Shown: positions 1 to 5,038 of the stretch, in pieces
How the letters are laid out: each line of letters starts with the position of its first letter
Numbering within the stretch: the first letter of the stretch is position 1
Source of the DNA: Halomonas halophila
GTDB taxonomy: Bacteria > Pseudomonadota > Gammaproteobacteria > Pseudomonadales > Halomonadaceae
Direction: 5' to 3'
Assembly: GCA_002433675.1 (NCBI GenBank)
Contig: DJIP01000168.1
Location: forward strand, 1 to 5,038
Length of the DNA: 5,038 nt
The notes under the pieces: model-generated
The model's input: the letters and a program-made list of their open reading frames with translations, nothing else
What the model was told of the DNA's origin: nothing
Databases searched by the model: none
Made by a program: the position numbers and the translations under genes

Positions 1-204
1 CTGGGTATCTGGCGGCGACACCAGATGATGCCGTTGCGACCTCTTTGTCGCTGCAGCGAGCGTGGCCGGAGGATTCGAGTATGCTGATGTCGCGATCAGA
101 CAAGTGGCGCGCGAGGCGCGAGGGGCAGAATGCGCTCAATGACCAGGCCTCGAGCGGCGTTCGGGGCCTGGGTGAACCGCCGACTGCCTGCGAGCGAAAC
201 CGCC
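1..204. promoter_or_regulatory. Upstream region of gbcB with clustered dyads
   Basis: No gene is supported here. Three short perfect inverted repeats are visible: ATCTGG/CCAGAT at 7-12 and 21-26 (8-base spacer), GCGAC/GTCGC at 36-40 and 47-51 (6-base spacer), and CTGAT/ATCAG at 84-88 and 95-99 (6-base spacer). A 12-base perfect palindrome, TCGCTGCAGCGA, overlaps the second dyad at 48-59. The hexamer TGTCGC recurs at 46-51 and 88-93, 42 bases apart, which is about four helical turns. By inference these are candidate operator half-sites for the GATase1-AraC regulator encoded downstream. In Pseudomonas, gbcA is divergent from gbcB; no reverse-strand gene start is seen here, so any such gene lies left of the window. 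I see no convincing -35/-10 pair. Short G+C-rich dyads arise often by chance in such DNA. Confidence 0.35.
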
Positions 205-1311
205 ATGGTGACGAATTTTCTCAATCCGGTGACCACCCAGACCTGGGCCAATGGCCGCCACGTCGTGCGTTGCGTCAAGGTCATTCAGGAGACCTGGGAC
301 GTCAGAACCTTCTGCTTCATGGCCGAGCAGCCGGTGATGTTCTTCTTCAAGCCGGGACAATTTGTCACCCTGGAGCTCGAGATCGACGGCGAGTGCGTCT
401 TCCGCTCCTACACCATCGCCAGTTCTCCCTCTGTTCCCTACAGCTTCTCGATCACCGTCAAGCGAGTGCCGGGGGGACGCGTCTCCAACTGGTTGCATGA
501 CCAGATGGACGTGGGCCACGAACTGGCGGTGCATGGTCCGGTGGGGGACTTCAATTGTATCGACCACGCCGCCGACAAGGTGCTGATGCTCTCCGGTGGC
601 GTCGGCATCACGCCGCTGATGTCGATGACCCGCTGGTTCTTCGATACCAATGCGGCGGTGGACCTGGCCTTTATTCACTGCGCCAGGACTCCCAGGGACA
701 TCATCTTCCATCGTGAGTTGGAGCATATCTTCTCGCGGATTCCGGAATTCAAGCTGCATATCGTGTGTGAGCGGGATAGTGAGCTGAACCAGGCCTGGTC
801 AGGCTTCCGCGGCTTTCTGTCGGAGCCCATGCTGGAGTTGATGGCGCCCGACTTTCTGGAACGAGAGGTCTTCTGCTGCGGACCCACGCCGTTCATGTCG
901 GCGGTCAGGCGTCTGTTGACCCAGCGTGGCTTCGACATGAGTCGCTACCACGAGGAATCCTTCGGTGCCACGCCGGTGGATGTTCAGGAAGACGTCCACG
1001 AACTGGCAGAGCAGGCCGAGGCGGAGGCCGAGGAGCTTGTGGCGGCAGACATGCACTGTGTCGAATTCGCCTCGGCGGGCAAGAGCGTACGCATCCAGCC
1101 GGGCGAGACCGTGCACGCCGCAGCCTCCAAGCTCGGGCTGCATATTCCCAAGGCCTGCGGCATGGGCATCTGCGGCACCTGCCGGGTGCCGCTGGTCGCC
1201 GGTGAAGTGGACATGGAACACAACGGTGGCATCACCGACGAGGATGTGGCCGAGGGGTTCATCCTGTCCTGCTGCAGTCGGCCCAGGGGTAATGTCACGG
1301 TGGATTGGTAG
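205..1311 (+). CDS. gbcB: Glycine betaine monooxygenase reductase subunit GbcB
   Basis: This 368-residue flavo-iron-sulfur reductase passes electrons from NAD(P)H through FAD and a [2Fe-2S] centre to the Rieske oxygenase GbcA, which demethylates glycine betaine to dimethylglycine and formaldehyde in the cytoplasm. Visible in order are an N-terminal FAD-binding barrel with RSYT at residues 67-70, an NAD-binding domain with GGVGITP at 131-137 and CCGP at 224-227, an acidic Glu/Ala-rich linker at about 260-284, and a C-terminal plant-type ferredoxin domain. The cluster ligands fit Cys318, Cys323, Cys326 and Cys356 (C-X4-C-X2-C-X29-C). The domain order FAD-NAD-ferredoxin is that of GbcB. I chose the ATG at 205 because family members begin close to the NFLNPVTTQTWANGRH segment. 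The frame is open back to an ATG at 130 that has a better Shine-Dalgarno match (AGGGG at 121-125), so a 393-residue form remains possible. No frameshift or missing motif is seen. Confidence 0.93.
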   Translation: MVTNFLNPVTTQTWANGRHVVRCVKVIQETWDVRTFCFMAEQPVMFFFKPGQFVTLELEIDGECVFRSYTIASSPSVPYSFSITVKRVPGGRVSNWLHDQMDVGHELAVHGPVGDFNCIDHAADKVLMLSGGVGITPLMSMTRWFFDTNAAVDLAFIHCARTPRDIIFHRELEHIFSRIPEFKLHIVCERDSELNQAWSGFRGFLSEPMLELMAPDFLEREVFCCGPTPFMSAVRRLLTQRGFDMSRYHEESFGATPVDVQEDVHELAEQAEAEAEELVAADMHCVEFASAGKSVRIQPGETVHAAASKLGLHIPKACGMGICGTCRVPLVAGEVDMEHNGGITDEDVAEGFILSCCSRPRGNVTVDW

Positions 1312-1402
1312 CGGCGGTGGCTCCCGGCGGAGGCGGGTCGCCGCGAGCTGCCCAGCACTGCAGCGGTGATGTCGTGGTGATGCAGTGGTAAATAGTGGCG
1401 GC

Positions 1403-1439
1403 GCAAGAAAATCGGTTAGGCTGAAGTCTGTTTTTTTGC
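1403..1439 (+). terminator. Weak terminator-like hairpin after gbcB
   Basis: The 143-base gap between gbcB and the regulator gene contains a T7 run at 1431-1437 preceded by an A-rich tract. GCAAGAAAA at 1403-1411 can pair with the run plus GC at 1431-1439 (nine pairs, one G-U). An inner 4-base-pair stem, AGGC/GUCU at 1418-1421 and 1426-1429, has a UGAA loop. An A-tract upstream with a U-tract downstream is the layout of a bidirectional intrinsic terminator. The inner stem is weak and not G+C-rich, so the run may instead belong to the promoter region of the regulator gene, whose start codon lies only 15 bases further on. Confidence 0.3.
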
Positions 1440-1454
1440 TGGTAGTCGGACGCC

Positions 1455-2633
1455 ATGCCATCCTCGCCCCTGCACCCGCTCCATCCATCACGGCCATCGC
1501 CGGTACCATCGCCAGCGCAGAAACGGCAAGCCGACGCCTATGGCGGCGAGCCGGTCACGCCGGCGCTGTCGGTGGGCTTTGTGTTGCTGTCACGCTTTAC
1601 CCTGCTGCCCTTTGCTGCCTTCGTCGACTGCCTGCGGCTGGCGTCCGACGAGGGCGACCGCAGTCGTCAGCTACGTTGCCGCTGGCGCTTTCTGTCAGAG
1701 GATGGCGCCGAGGTTGCGTCGAGCTGTGGTGCGATGATCTCGCCCTGCGAACCGATTGGCGGACGTGGTGGGCAGCCTTTCTGCGATCCCCGCCAGTTCG
1801 ACTACCTGGTGGTTATCGGCGGGGTGCTGGGGGATGGCGAGGAACCTGATCGCCCTGAGCGAAACCGCTCCGAGCGGGATGGCGGCACCCTCGACTATCT
1901 GCGCCATGCGGCAGCGTTGGGCGTGCCCTTGGTGGGGGTGTGCACCGGGGTCTACTCGTTGATCCGGGCCGGCGTGATGGAAGGGCGGCGCTGCTGTGTC
2001 AGCTGGTATCACCACCTCGATCTGGCCCGCCGCTTTCCCGCCGTCAACGCGGTGGCCGACCGCCTCTATGTCGACGATGGCGACCGCTTGACCTGTGCTG
2101 GCGGCGCGGCGGCGGCGGACTTGGCCGCCTATCTGGTGGAGCGTCACCTGGGGCGCGCCTGGGCACGCAAGAGCCTGCACATCATGCTGCTGGACGGCCA
2201 CCGAAGCGGCGACCACTCGCAGCCTCAGCCGGTGGTCTTCGATCGCATCGAGGACCGCATCGTGCGCCGTGCCGTGGCGATTCTCGAGCAGCATCTGGGC
2301 GAGCCGCTGTCGGTGGATGAGCTGGCGGCGCGCGCCGGCGCCTCGCGTCGGGGGCTCGAGCGCAAGTTTCGCGAGGCCTTCGGTGTCGGCCCGCAGAAGT
2401 TCGCCCGTGACCTGCGCCTGCGCTACGGTCTGTGGCTTCTGTACTTCACCGACCATAGCGTCACCGAGATCGGCGAGCGCTGTGGTTTCGCCGATACCGC
2501 CCACTTTTCCCGCCACTTCCGCGTAGCCTTCGGCCAGTCACCCTCACGTCTGCGTCGCGATCCCGTCGGTCGCGAGGAGGCCGGCGTCGACCCCTTCTTT
2601 CTGCATGTGGGCGCACGCCTGGGGCATCGCTGA
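1455..2633 (+). CDS. GATase1/DJ-1-AraC family transcription regulator (GbdR/SouR type)
   Basis: A 392-residue regulator with two recognisable parts. Residues about 38-225 form a DJ-1/PfpI (GATase1-like) domain, starting with the strand SVGFVLLSRFTLLPFA and carrying a nucleophile-elbow-like GVCTG with Cys163. Residues about 265-370 form an AraC DNA-binding domain with two helix-turn-helix units, the first from Leu285 (LSVDELAARAG) and the second from Ser335 (SVTEIGERCGF), ending in the family signature FSRHFRVAFGQSPSRLR. Pseudomonas GbdR (glycine betaine/dimethylglycine), SouR (sarcosine), CdhR (carnitine) and ArgR share this architecture. Its position between gbcB and glyA-soxB suggests that it activates them in response to a methylated glycine. 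That is inference, and which paralogue it represents cannot be decided here. The ATG at 1455 is the only ATG in frame before the conserved domain, and its ribosome binding site is weak. The first 35 residues are Pro/Ser/His-rich and probably disordered. Confidence 0.92.
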   Translation: MPSSPLHPLHPSRPSPVPSPAQKRQADAYGGEPVTPALSVGFVLLSRFTLLPFAAFVDCLRLASDEGDRSRQLRCRWRFLSEDGAEVASSCGAMISPCEPIGGRGGQPFCDPRQFDYLVVIGGVLGDGEEPDRPERNRSERDGGTLDYLRHAAALGVPLVGVCTGVYSLIRAGVMEGRRCCVSWYHHLDLARRFPAVNAVADRLYVDDGDRLTCAGGAAAADLAAYLVERHLGRAWARKSLHIMLLDGHRSGDHSQPQPVVFDRIEDRIVRRAVAILEQHLGEPLSVDELAARAGASRRGLERKFREAFGVGPQKFARDLRLRYGLWLLYFTDHSVTEIGERCGFADTAHFSRHFRVAFGQSPSRLRRDPVGREEAGVDPFFLHVGARLGHR

Positions 2634-2736
2634 GCGTCCCCTGCTGGCGCAATTGCCTCTGATAGTTCTCCTGACACCGTCATCCGAGTGCTCGTCCACG
2701 GCGCCCGGCTCGTCTCTGCTTCCGCCCCCTGCGTCC

Positions 2737-2768
2737 AACAAAGCTGTCGCATTTGTTCAAGTTCTTGA
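2737..2768. promoter_or_regulatory. A+T-rich double dyad, candidate operator
   Basis: Two adjoining perfect inverted repeats lie in a locally A+T-rich patch: AACAAA (2737-2742) with TTTGTT (2752-2757) around a 9-base spacer, and TCAAG (2757-2761) with CTTGA (2764-2768) around two bases. The first spacer contains TGTCGC, the hexamer that also occurs twice upstream of gbcB. It lies about 240 bases before glyA. Function as a regulator binding site is inference, and the same bases could form an RNA hairpin if transcribed. Confidence 0.25.
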
Positions 2769-2817
2769 GGGGCCGCTCGGCTTCAATGACATCAGCCAGG
2801 CAGGCGTCTGCGCCCAT

Positions 2818-2835
2818 CTGAGCCCATAAGGGCAG
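2818..2835. repeat. Small inverted repeat with ATAA loop
   Basis: CTG-A-GCCC and GGGCAG flank an ATAA loop, giving seven base pairs with one bulged A. No T-run follows, so it is not a standard intrinsic terminator for the regulator gene, which ends about 185 bases earlier. It may simply be part of the glyA leader structure or a chance dyad. Confidence 0.25.
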
Positions 2836-2852
2836 CGTCGATGTCCCTGACG

Positions 2853-2867
2853 GCGACGCCGATGTCG
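2853..2867. promoter_or_regulatory. GCGAC-N6-GTCG dyad upstream of glyA
   Basis: GCGAC at 2853-2857 and GTCG at 2864-2867 are separated by six bases, the same arrangement and spacing as the dyad at 36-50 upstream of gbcB. A second TGTCG follows at 2877-2881. If one regulator controls both blocks, this could be a shared operator. CGAC and GTCG are frequent throughout this G+C-rich window, including in coding DNA, so the match is only suggestive. Confidence 0.25.
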
Positions 2868-2957
2868 TTTCCAGAATGTCGGCGCCGGGATAGCGGCTTA
2901 CCTTGGAGGCGGGGGACTGCCCGTCTTCGTCAGCCATCACAACGACAACATCGACCA

Positions 2958-2988
2958 GGCGAAAGCGGCCGCGAAGAGGCGCTTCGCC
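2958..2988 (+). promoter_or_regulatory. Hairpin just before the glyA ribosome binding site
   Basis: GGCGAA (2958-2963) pairs with TTCGCC (2983-2988). After a bulged A at 2964 the stem extends with GCG (2965-2967) against CGC (2980-2982), giving nine base pairs around a 12-base loop. It ends six bases before the GGAG ribosome binding sequence. In an mRNA leader it would keep the ribosome site exposed or alter its accessibility; regulation by it is inference. Confidence 0.3.
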
Positions 2989-2994
2989 ATTACC

Positions 2995-2998
2995 GGAG
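2995..2998 (+). promoter_or_regulatory. Ribosome binding site of glyA
   Basis: GGAG lies seven bases before the ATG at 3006. This decides the start: the upstream in-frame ATG at 2841 would add 55 residues with no family resemblance, whereas the ATG at 3006 gives the expected enzyme N-terminus. Confidence 0.75.
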
Positions 2999-3005
2999 AT
3001 ACCCA

Positions 3006-4313
3006 ATGCCAAGCGCTCATCTGTCCAGCTCGTCACTGTCCCGGTTCGATCCGCAGATCGCCGAGGCCATCGCCGACGAGGTCGTTCGCCAGCAGGATCA
3101 TGTGGAGCTGATCGCCTCGGAAAACTACGCCAGTCCGGCGGTGATGGAGGCACAGGGCACCCAGCTGACCAACAAGTACGCCGAGGGCTATCCCGGCAAG
3201 CGCTACTATGGCGGCTGCGAGCACGTCGACGTGGTCGAGCGTCTGGCCATCGAGCGGGCCTGCGCGCTGTTCAGCGCCGACTACGCCAACGTGCAGCCCC
3301 ACAGCGGCGCCCAGGCCAATGCCGCCGCCTTCATGGCGCTGGTATCCCCCGGCGATACCGTACTCGGCATGAGTCTGGCCCACGGCGGCCACCTGACCCA
3401 TGGCGCGGCGCCGAACTTCTCCGGCAAGCACTACCACGCGGTGCAGTACGGTCTGGACGAAGCCACCGGCCAGATCGACTACGCCGAGGTCGAGCGTCTG
3501 GCCAGGGAGCATCTCCCCAAGTTGATCGTCGCCGGCTTCTCGGCCTACTCCCAGGTGGTCGACTGGCGCCGCTTTCGCGCCATCGCCGACAGCGTCGGCG
3601 CCTGGCTGCTGGTGGACATGGCCCACGTTGCCGGTCTGGTGGCGGCCGGGCTCTATCCGAGCCCGCTGCCCCACGCCCACGTGGTCACCACCACCACCCA
3701 CAAGACCCTGCGCGGACCGCGCGGTGGCCTGATCCTGTCCGCCAGCGGTGACGAGGCGCTGTACAAGAAGCTCAATGGTGCGGTCTTCCCCGGCCAGCAG
3801 GGCGGCCCCCTGATGCATGTCATCGCGGCCAAGGCGGTAGCCTTCCGCGAGGCCATGAATCAGGACTTTGTGCGCTACCAGGAGCGGGTCATCGCCAATG
3901 CCAAGGCCATGGCCGAGACGTTTCTCGAGCGCGGCTACGACGTGGTCTCCGGTGGCACCGAAGACCATCTGTTTCTGGTCTCGCTGATCCGCCAGGGCGT
4001 CACCGGCAAGGACGCCGACGCGGCCCTGGGGCGCTCGCACATCACCGTCAACAAGAACGCGGTACCGGGCGATCCGCAGAGCCCCTTCGTCACCTCGGGC
4101 CTGCGCATCGGGACCCCGGCGGTGACCACCCGCGGCTTCGATGCCGAAGAGTGCGAGCGGCTTGCCGACTGGATCTGCGATGTGCTGGATGTGTTGGCCC
4201 GTGGCGACGACACCGCCGCCATCGAGGCCGACGTACGCCAGCGGGTCGGCGAGCTATGCGCGCGCCACCCGGTCTATCCGGCGCCTCGGCAAGTCGCTGC
4301 CGAGCCGGCCTGA
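3006..4313 (+). CDS. glyA: Serine hydroxymethyltransferase
   Basis: This 435-residue cytoplasmic PLP enzyme interconverts serine plus THF with glycine plus 5,10-methylene-THF. Family signatures are plain: VELIASENY followed by [15 protein letters not shown] near the N-terminus, [17 protein letters not shown], the PLP-lysine segment [14 protein letters not shown] with Lys233 as the Schiff-base lysine (E. coli Lys229), and [15 protein letters not shown] near the C-terminus. It is slightly longer than the 417 residues of E. coli GlyA because of a Ser-rich N-terminal extension and a longer C-terminal tail. A ribosome binding site precedes the chosen start. In Pseudomonas, a glyA copy heads the sarcosine oxidase operon, and the same order is seen here with soxB 84 bases downstream. 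The likely job is to consume the glycine and methylene-THF that sarcosine oxidase makes, yielding serine and free THF. A separate housekeeping glyA probably exists elsewhere (inference). The gene appears intact. Confidence 0.97.
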   Translation: MPSAHLSSSSLSRFDPQIAEAIADEVVRQQDHVELIASENYASPAVMEAQGTQLTNKYAEGYPGKRYYGGCEHVDVVERLAIERACALFSADYANVQPHSGAQANAAAFMALVSPGDTVLGMSLAHGGHLTHGAAPNFSGKHYHAVQYGLDEATGQIDYAEVERLAREHLPKLIVAGFSAYSQVVDWRRFRAIADSVGAWLLVDMAHVAGLVAAGLYPSPLPHAHVVTTTTHKTLRGPRGGLILSASGDEALYKKLNGAVFPGQQGGPLMHVIAAKAVAFREAMNQDFVRYQERVIANAKAMAETFLERGYDVVSGGTEDHLFLVSLIRQGVTGKDADAALGRSHITVNKNAVPGDPQSPFVTSGLRIGTPAVTTRGFDAEECERLADWICDVLDVLARGDDTAAIEADVRQRVGELCARHPVYPAPRQVAAEPA

Positions 4314-4322
4314 TGATCCCCC

Positions 4323-4361
4323 GGCGGTCGTGACGCACGGTGCGACCGCCCAGGCACTTTT
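4323..4361 (+). terminator. Hairpin with short T-run between glyA and soxB
   Basis: GGCGGTCG (4323-4330) and CGACCGCC (4343-4350) form a perfect 8-base-pair stem around a 12-base loop, with two further possible U-G pairs inside. TTTT follows at 4358-4361, seven bases after the stem. The stem is stable enough for an intrinsic terminator, but the T-run is short and displaced. Partial termination, processing or protection of the glyA mRNA 3' end, or a DNA operator are alternatives. It begins ten bases after the glyA stop codon. Confidence 0.5.
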
Positions 4362-4385
4362 CAGACACGCTCTAGCCCAGAGTTT

Positions 4386-4389
4386 GAGG
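4386..4389 (+). promoter_or_regulatory. Ribosome binding site of soxB
   Basis: GAGG lies eight bases before the ATG at 4398. It supports this start, which also gives the expected family N-terminus. Confidence 0.7.
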
Positions 4390-4397
4390 GACACCCT

Positions 4398-5038
4398 ATG
4401 CAACGCTACTCCGGATTCGCGCTGGCCCGCCACGCCCTGAGTCACCACGAGAACTGGCAGCGCCAGTGGCGCAACCCGACCCCCAAGGCCGCCTACGACG
4501 TGATCATCGTCGGCGGCGGCGGCCACGGCCTGGCCACCGCCTACTACCTGGCCAAGGAATTTGGCGTGCGCAATGTCGCGGTGATCGAGAAGGGCTGGCT
4601 GGGCGGCGGCAATACCGCCCGCAACACCACCATCGTGCGCTCCAACTATCTGTGGGATGAGGCCGCCGCGCTCTATGAGCACTCGATGACGCTGTGGGAA
4701 GGGCTGTCCCGGGAGCTTAACTACAACGTGATGTTCTCCCAGCGCGGCGTGCTCAATCTTGGCCATACCCTGCAGGACATGCGCGACATCCAGCGCAGGG
4801 TCAACGCCAACCGGCTCAACGGCATCGACGGAGAGGTGCTCGACGCCAGCGGCGTGCAGGAGATCGTGCCGATCCTCGACTGCTCGAAGAACGCGCGCTA
4901 CCCGGTGATGGGGGCCTCCTGGCAGCCCCGTGCCGGGGTCGCCCGCCACGACGCCGTGGCCTGGGGCTACGCCCGTGGTGCCGATGCCCTCGGCGTCGAC
5001 ATCCTGCAGCAGACCGAGGTGACCGGGTTCAAGATCCG
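4398..5038 (+). CDS. soxB: Sarcosine oxidase beta subunit (partial, 3' end outside window)
   Basis: The window shows the first 213 residues of a protein that is usually a little over 400 residues long. SoxB is the catalytic flavoprotein subunit of heterotetrameric sarcosine oxidase (SoxBDAG), which oxidises sarcosine to glycine with formation of H2O2 and, with tetrahydrofolate, 5,10-methylene-THF. Visible are the N-terminal family segment [20 protein letters not shown], the FAD-binding Rossmann loop GGGGHG at residues 39-44 within [20 protein letters not shown], the segment [20 protein letters not shown] typical of the family, and RHDAVAW with His184. That histidine is probably the counterpart of the residue that carries the covalent FMN in characterised SoxB proteins, by motif comparison rather than alignment. 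The start is set by a GAGG ribosome binding site. It follows glyA on the same strand across an 84-base gap that contains a hairpin. soxD, soxA and soxG are expected to the right. Confidence 0.96.
   Translation, partial: MQRYSGFALARHALSHHENWQRQWRNPTPKAAYDVIIVGGGGHGLATAYYLAKEFGVRNVAVIEKGWLGGGNTARNTTIVRSNYLWDEAAALYEHSMTLWEGLSRELNYNVMFSQRGVLNLGHTLQDMRDIQRRVNANRLNGIDGEVLDASGVQEIVPILDCSKNARYPVMGASWQPRAGVARHDAVAWGYARGADALGVDILQQTEVTGFKI

Larger units (their letters stand above)
2634..3005 (+). other. Long leader region upstream of glyA
   Basis: This 372-base stretch has no gene I can assert. It contains an A+T-rich dyad cluster at 2737-2768, a small hairpin at 2818-2835, a GCGAC-N6-GTCG dyad at 2853-2867, a hairpin at 2958-2988 just before the ribosome binding site, and a coding-like frame at about 2911-2988 with no start codon. 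The glyA frame is open back to an ATG at 2841, but the translation before residue 3006 is Arg-rich and unlike serine hydroxymethyltransferases. I looked for the conserved core of the glycine riboswitch, in particular its CTCTCAGG-like segment, and did not find it. The length is compatible with a regulated promoter plus an untranslated leader. Confidence 0.5.

Noticed and set aside
1311..1344. GCGGCG/CGCCGC inverted repeat after gbcB as a terminator
   Set aside because: The loop is 22 bases long and no T-run follows. It is an ordinary dyad for such G+C-rich sequence.
1695..2516. Reverse-strand open frame of 273 codons inside the regulator gene
   Set aside because: It is a shadow of the AraC-type regulator gene, caused by high G+C at third positions.
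2841..3005. Upstream in-frame extension of glyA from the ATG at 2841
   Set aside because: The 55 extra residues are Arg-rich and unlike serine hydroxymethyltransferases, and a good ribosome binding site supports the ATG at 3006.
2634..3005. Glycine riboswitch before glyA
   Set aside because: The position is plausible, but I could not find the conserved core segments of the glycine aptamer. A covariance model search would settle this.
2680..3153. Open reverse-strand frame of 157 codons across the glyA leader and glyA start
   Set aside because: It overlaps the true glyA N-terminus, begins inside glyA, and its product is Arg/Pro-rich at both ends with no recognisable motif. The middle part looks somewhat protein-like, but I could not tie it to any family.
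3033..4040. Long reverse-strand open frame of 335 codons inside glyA
   Set aside because: It is antisense to an unmistakable glyA. Long antisense frames are expected opposite G+C-rich coding DNA, and the product resembles no known family.

Overview
The window is a G+C-rich stretch with four genes, all on the + strand, that together form part of a glycine betaine catabolism locus. Protein sequences and gene content suggest a gammaproteobacterium, most likely Halomonadaceae (Halomonas/Chromohalobacter-like) or a Pseudomonas relative. This assignment rests on recognising family sequences by eye, not on a search.

Layout: (1) Positions 1-204 hold no convincing gene. They form the upstream region of gbcB and carry several short perfect inverted repeats. 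(2) 205-1311 encodes GbcB, the reductase of glycine betaine monooxygenase. (3) 1312-1454 is a short gap with a weak terminator-like A-tract/T-tract hairpin. (4) 1455-2633 encodes a transcription regulator with a DJ-1/PfpI (GATase1-like) sensor domain fused to a C-terminal AraC DNA-binding domain, the architecture of GbdR, SouR, CdhR and ArgR. (5) 2634-3005 is an unusually long 372-base gap with dyads, a hairpin just before the glyA ribosome binding site, and a coding-like frame that has no start. (6) 3006-4313 encodes serine hydroxymethyltransferase (GlyA). (7) A strong hairpin lies in the 84-base gap at 4314-4397. (8) 4398 to the window end encodes the N-terminal half of the sarcosine oxidase beta subunit (SoxB), cut by the window edge.

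How the genes work together (established pathway knowledge): GbcB passes electrons from NAD(P)H to the Rieske oxygenase GbcA, which demethylates glycine betaine to dimethylglycine. Dimethylglycine is converted to sarcosine by enzymes not seen here. The SoxBDAG complex oxidises sarcosine to glycine and puts the released carbon on tetrahydrofolate as 5,10-methylene-THF. GlyA combines that methylene group with glycine to make serine and regenerates THF, so glyA followed by soxB is a functional pair. The regulator between the two blocks is a good candidate for their inducer-responsive activator. I found no tRNA, rRNA, CRISPR array, insertion sequence or evident new defence or mobile system. The items worth a second look are regulatory: the long glyA leader, the glyA-soxB hairpin and the dyads shared by the two upstream regions.
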